From positions 12,648,501 to 12,712,500 of the forward strand of contig OX485808.1 in assembly GCA_950295325.1 (NCBI GenBank): a stretch of DNA of 64,000 nt. Reading direction: 5' to 3'. Under the pieces are notes generated by a model. The model made no database searches, had not been told where the DNA came from, and saw only the letters and a list, made by a program, of their open reading frames with translations. This document shows positions 59,293-64,000 of this stretch, one piece after another. The DNA comes from Polytrichum commune. Taxonomy: Eukaryota; Streptophyta; Polytrichopsida; Polytrichales; Polytrichaceae. The position numbers and the translations under genes are program-made. The number at the start of each line of letters is the position of its first letter. Position 1 is the first letter of the stretch.

Positions 59293-59795
59293 GGGCCACT
59301 TCACACACGAGCCAAGAGTTGTGACCATGAAATTATGAGAGCCCAAAGGAAAGTGTCCAAAGGCCGTCCCAACACACCTCCAAAATCATGTAGCGTGGTC
59401 ACGGATCCTCAAGTGTAGTGTGAAGCCATATGTGTCCGGGCCCTCAACCAAATGCTATTTCAATGAATTTTTTATTCATGCATGTCCTCACGTATGATAA
59501 AATAGAATAAACCAATGATTGTGAGTGTTTGGAGTGCCATGGTCTCCCAGTTTTGTGTTAGGCCTACTTCCAAGAGGTGGTTTCTTAAAATAATCCAAGT
59601 GACCATGAAACATGATCCATTTGATGCCATGTAGGAATCCATGTAGACTTTACATCTATCGTGCATTCACATAGTACTCCATTGGTCCCTCGAGCGTAGT
59701 GTGAAGCAAACTTGGAGCAGCCCCGCCTTTTCCACCAATGAGAGTGCTTGAAGTGTAGTGGTCAAGGGCTCTGAGTCTCATGTGTGAAGTGGCCC
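59293..59795. mobile_element. Second copy of the 35271 MITE family
   Basis: GGGCCACTTCACACACGAGC on the left and GTGTGAAGTGGCCC on the right; TTA and TCA flank it. It is collinear with the 35271 copy through ACCATGAAACATGATCCATT and TTTCCACCAATG. Confidence 0.75.
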
Positions 59796-59820
59796 TCATC
59801 ACATACCCTACCACCACGGC

Positions 59821-59906
59821 TGGGGCGAACCAACCCGTACACTGGTTCCTTGGAGGCAAGGGTTTAGGCATCCAACAAGGAACGAGTGTATGGGTTGGTT
59901 CGCCCA
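59821..59906. repeat. 86-bp hairpin
   Basis: TGGGGCGAACCAACCCGTAC pairs with GTATGGGTTGGTTCGCCCA; arms of about 31 bp with a 24-bp loop. It sits 26 bp to the right of the 59293 MITE. Confidence 0.7.
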
Positions 59907-60399
59907 AATCCTACCACCACCTTCCCCCACTATATCCTTCAATTACTTGAATTTACCTATTGTCACGATTGCTTCCTTGCAACTACAACTCTTGCAAACA
60001 AGATAAATTTTACCCCCTCCTTAATCTCCTCCATATGCGAGGTTGGCATGTCCACCCACTCATCATCATCACACCCAATGTCAAAGGTTGCATTCACCTC
60101 CAATCCATTGAAGAACACAAAAATCTTCATATTCCCAAGTCCTCCATGAAAGAGCTTATGATCTTTCTCCACCAAACCTCAATGTAATACATCACTCACG
60201 TTATCCTCAATATTTATGCAAACTCAAAAAACACCAACATGTTGTTCTCCTCCCCCTAACAATCCCACACTCAACTTCCCCTACCGGTCTACCTATCAAC
60301 AACATAGGCATTCACCCTCCCCCAAGGGTGGGTGAACAAACCTCCGTTCTTGTTAGTAACAAAAGTTGATGTTATTTTTGTTTTCTTTTTTCTTTTGTG

Positions 60400-60665
60400 T
60401 TTAACAGGGGGATTGGACTATGTGCTCATAATGTAATAACCTTTCTAAGTTCAATAGTCCATATAATGGGAAGGATCTATATGACCATTTAGTGCGCACA
60501 AGAATATATTTATTTGATGATAAATAAGGAGTTCATATGAGTTCCAAAAATTATGAGGAAACGTGCGCTATGGACTCGATTTCGACTTGCTAACCATTTG
60601 TACCAAACACATGTTTCATATCCAAGGGGAAGTGGGCTAGTCGGTGAAAGCAACCATTAAAGACC
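60400..60665 (+). repeat. Family F relative
   Basis: GGGGGATTGGACTATGTGCT, AAGTTCAATAGTCCATATAA, GATCTATATGACCATTTAG and AGTGGGCTAGTCGG follow the family order. Confidence 0.5.
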
Positions 60666-61129
60666 CGTTTGGCTTAAGGGAATTGATAGTTGACAATTAT
60701 TACCATCTACAAATATCAAAATCTATAAAACCTTGATATTTACTATGTTGAGAGGCAAATCTTGTAAAGTCAAACCTTGATGCTTTTTTATATTTTGGAT
60801 ATGGAAGGGGTTGAATGAGGGTTAAAGTTTTGTAACACCCATGTAGGGGGATGATGTTTCATAGCACCTACCAAAGGAGAGGGTGAAAATGATGATTGCT
60901 ATGTAGAACCTAGATGTTGTTATTGAAGTCCGATTAACACCTAAATCATGATTAGAGATCCCAATTTAGTCTAGTGAGTTTAAATTAGGACGAGTTGGCA
61001 ACAAACCTAGGGTCCATGTTTTTACTGTACACCTTAGTAGAAGAAGAACTCTTGTCTCATAAGGGAAACCGGAGTGAACAGAGCGTCTGCTCATAGAACA
61101 TCTATGGTCACGTCCTAAGGGATGATGAC

Positions 61130-61855
61130 TTTGGATATAAAACAACTTTACCCATTGTAGGGAGTAGACACTACAGTATTAGCCATTAACCCATGGTCAT
61201 GAGTTGTTGGGTGTTTGTTTGCTTTAAAATACCACTTAGAAGTGGAATTGCTCAAAAGGCATGATATAAGGGTGAGTTGTGGGGTACGTGATCACCATGT
61301 CAATTAGCTCTTAGTTGGTTGGGAGTTAGTGTTCGTTCCATATAAGTTGTCCAAGTTTGATTTCTATTGAACTCATTTGAGTGGATGTGAATGAAGGCGA
61401 CCTTGGACTCCATGCGAGTACAAGCAAGAAATATAGTAGCTAGCGGCATATCCCCAAACATTTTTAAATTAAGCTAAGGTACACCATTATGGCATTTAGT
61501 GTCACGTACACTATTTGCAAAGGGCCTAAACTAGATGCTTAGAGGTTTCAAAGTGTCACACCCACTGAATGTTGATATGATTCCATTCCTCAAATTAAGT
61601 AACTATTTCAAGTGAATAAATATCTACATTATGACATTTAGAGAAGCACATTGGGATACCTTAAATGATAGTTCTGGGACACCTCATAACATTGTTGAAC
61701 ATACTCATACCAAGATATTAGGATGCGCACTTGAATGCCTAGTGTCATAAGGTGACACTTATGGTGAAGTTGTTAATTTTCAGTGTAACCTAGCATACAC
61801 CACAAAATAGGGTAAGTGACACTATTACACATGTGATGCTAAATACCATAAATGG
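61130..61855 (+). repeat. Large direct repeat S, copy 2
   Basis: Collinear with 46545-47825 but shorter. Includes GGTTGGGAGTTAGTGTT, ACTCATTTGAGTGGATGTG, GCACATTGGGATACC and GAACATACTCATACCAAGAT. Confidence 0.65.
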
Positions 61856-62094
61856 TTTGGTTTGTGTCATTATTAAATTCACTTAATGATTTATGGTAAG
61901 CTTGAGGGGTATGTGGTTTTCATTTTTAGGTGCAGTACGGGTTTGACAATTTTGGGGGTTGTGTTACTATTTTTAAAATTAAAATTTTTTGTCGTAATCA
62001 TTTGGGTCTAAAGTGGTTTTTGGAGGTCTACAAAAGATTTTTGGAATTTGATTGGTCGAAGGTCTTTAGTTGTGACTAATATCATAACTGCATG

Positions 62095-62260
62095 ATTCTT
62101 GATTCTTTAATTACATACATAGGATCTTCCCAATTGTGTTCATTATTGAGTGTGGAGTAGTTAATAATATATGAAGACATAAACCAATCTCTTGTAAATA
62201 CGTGTCTTTATTGTGATTGTTCTTTGATACTTATCTAGCCACACACCAATAAAATATAGG
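62095..62260 (-). repeat. Family F fragment
   Basis: ACATACATAGGATCTTCCCA, TTATTGAGTGTGGAGTAGTT and ACACACCAATAAAATATAGG follow the family order. Confidence 0.45.
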
Positions 62261-62264
62261 TGTC

Positions 62265-62910
62265 CAATCAACCCTTAACTTCCCAAGTTATTTTGAGTGC
62301 ATTTCACTCAACGTTGGTTGTGGAGTTTTCATGGACAAGTTTTGAGGTTGAAGTGGGATTTATATGTAGGGTCTTGAAACATGGGAGACAAGCTATTTTG
62401 AGAGAGTGAAAATGGGCATGAATAGTCTTTTGGGTTTTTAGATTATAGCAATTGAAGGAAGTGATGCCCAAAGAAAGGCCTTCAACCAATCAATTTCACT
62501 TGGAAAATGAGTGAAACACTTGTGCGATCCACTAGATGAGAACAACTAAGTAGTTGAGCACCTCCACAAATCCTCATGCCAAAGTTTGCAAACCATAATA
62601 GGCTAGCCACCTTGCTTTCGGAGTATATAAATTTTCCCATATTGTCTAATCAAATATATGCAAAGAATTCCTTAAAAACGAGACAATGTTGAAAAATGTT
62701 AGACTGAACAGTCTATGTGAGCACTTTCATAATTAGTCATACATTCCAATCATCTCCAAATTGCATAGGGTACGAATTTATGGGTCGGTATCCATGTCAG
62801 CTTGATATTCATAGTCGTTTGATTGCGGATGGATGAGTTAGGTGGGGTTAATGTAGGGAAGAAATTATCCATCAACAAAAGTTGGATTGCTTGGGGAAGT
62901 TAAGAATTAA
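62265..62910 (-). pseudogene. Repeat T, copy 2
   Basis: Collinear with 52810-53630 (TCACTCAACGTTGG.TGTGG, ATTGAAGGAAGTGATGC, AATAGGCTAGCCACC, TTGATTGCGGATG.ATGAGTT). Lacks about 190 bp present in copy 1 and has more stops on the minus strand. Confidence 0.35.
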
Positions 62911-63001
62911 GAAAAGTAACTAGAAAATACCCGCATAACCTACCTTACTCCCTTAAGGAAAGAGATGATGACAATGACATCTCTGCTACATTGTTTTGTC
63001 T

Positions 63002-63103
63002 AATTAGTGTGGGTTACTAGACTAATGTTATATGGGTAGAACATGATACTCTTAGTAAAATGTTATAGCAATGCGTAACTCCAAATGGTAACCCACACTA
63101 ATT
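63002..63103. repeat. 102-bp inverted-end repeat
   Basis: AATTAGTGTGGGTTAC at 63002-63017 is exactly matched by its complement at 63088-63103. Confidence 0.6.
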
Positions 63104-63256
63104 ACACAAAACAGTGCAGTTGCAGTGTTGTCCGCCTACCTTCTTTGCATTGATTAGCTACAGAAGGTGATGATACAAAATTACAAACAGAGCCTGGTCC
63201 CACAATTTGCGGCATCGATGGGAAATATATAGGGTTGACACATGTCTTGTCACCGG

Positions 63257-63259
<3 letters not shown>

Positions 63260-63299
<40 letters not shown>
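63260..63299. repeat. GA dinucleotide microsatellite
   Basis: About 20 uninterrupted AG units. Confidence 0.95.
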
Positions 63300-63301
<2 letters not shown>

Positions 63302-63751
63302 TAAGGTAGATTAGTCTAATGTGGAGACCTCTAGTTCAATGGAATCATTCAACCAATGGATTCGAGCATTAGAAGCTTGAGCATGTTAGCAATTGTGCAT
63401 CGAGATCATAGAATTTGAAATCGCTGAAACTTGAATCAAGGAAGCGTCGATCTAGGCTCCGGAATCAAAGATGCTATACTTCCCAATGCGGTGTTACAGG
63501 GGGGAACTCTTTTATCGTTCAATGTTGTGTAAGTGGACGACATCATTAACAAATTCTACATGGGTCATTTGCCAATGAAAACCAAGTTTAATGCCAATAT
63601 TGGTTGTGTCATGTCTCTAAAGTGGTTACATGTAAGATTAAATGTTGATGAGTTGGATTTTCATTGTAGAATATCCACAATGTAAGTTGGTCCACACCTC
63701 GCAGCCACATGCCGCCTCCTGATTTGCCCACAGCGGGCACAAAATTCAAGC

Positions 63752-63825
63752 GTGTCATAGCTCAGTGGATAGCACTCCTCATTATGGAGGATGTTGGGTG
63801 TAGATTGACTTTTGCGAAGGTGACT
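63752..63825 (+). repeat. tRNA-like sequence, degenerate
   Basis: TCATAGCTCAGTGGATAGCA resembles a tRNA D arm and A box. CTCC..GGAG could form an anticodon stem with a 7-base loop. The T arm (GGGTGTAGATTGAC) is a poor B box, and no acceptor stem closes. It is more likely a SINE head or decayed tRNA than a working gene. Confidence 0.3.
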
Positions 63826-64000
63826 GACCCAAACATCATCAAGGTTGCGTCTAAATCACCATATATTACTCACCCGCTGGATTAAACTGGTTGTATTGCC
63901 AATTAGGAGCCAAAAATAGGTGTTTGGTTAAGGAAACTAATTGAATCAACCTCGTCTACGTTAGTCTTTATCTAAATGGCTTTGTGTGGGGCCTCAAGTA

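Noticed and set aside
59012-59293. 93-codon plus-strand frame rich in Pro with an internal ATG
   Set aside because: It ends at the MITE at 59293, includes a telomere-type run and has no domain.
1-64000. CRISPR arrays, operons, ribosome binding sites, rRNA genes
   Set aside because: None was seen; the window is eukaryotic nuclear DNA with introns and transposons.
1-64000. LTR retrotransposon with gag-pol
   Set aside because: No long gag/pol frames, protease or integrase motifs were recognised; the only RT motifs are of LINE type.

Overview
This window is nuclear DNA from a green plant. The evidence is a two-exon nuclear gene for the plastid ribosomal protein PSRP3/Ycf65 with an N-terminal transit peptide, plant-type GT-AG introns, short CCCTAAA telomere-type runs, and plant-style CACTA, hAT-like and TTA/TAA-flanked miniature transposons. 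The species cannot be fixed from this sequence. The repeat families are not ones I recognise by name from crop genomes, so a seed-free land plant or other streptophyte is possible, but that is inference.

Gene content is very low. Two genes are well supported, both on the minus strand: the PSRP3 gene (2892-4318) and a small AT-hook nuclear protein (16459-16854) with a probable intron just before its ATG and a long leader reaching a pyrimidine-rich start region near 19,700. Two further minus-strand exons (40280-40535, transit-peptide-like, and 41775-41904, with good splice sites) suggest one or two more genes in the 40-43 kb block, but I could not complete or name them. The remaining open frames mostly lie in repeats or are shadows.

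Almost all the rest is a mosaic of decayed mobile DNA. From left to right: a degenerate tandem array of ~190-bp units (440-1740); PSRP3; dense short elements with inverted ends (4.5-14.6 kb), including a tRNA-derived SINE with intact 11-bp target duplications (9046-9424); the AT-hook gene; a degenerate repeat cluster (19.8-22.4 kb); more dispersed elements, including a hAT-like element with 8-bp duplications (28625-29765) and a CACTA-type foldback (37454-37686); the 40-43 kb gene-like block; a long-inverted-repeat element carrying a LINE zinc-binding ORF (50077-51738); a decayed LINE on the minus strand (about 53.9-58.8 kb) with recognisable reverse transcriptase motifs; and a right-hand end of direct repeats that also occur at 46-53 kb.

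The most notable signals are: several distinct short-element families that share a GGGCC..TT(C/T)ACAC-like end and a TTA/TAA-like flanking triplet; the long-inverted-repeat module at 50-51.7 kb; two non-autonomous elements with exact 8-bp duplications; and poly-G expansions that recur at one site inside one dispersed family. Coordinates of repeats come from reading by eye and are approximate unless a target duplication is stated.
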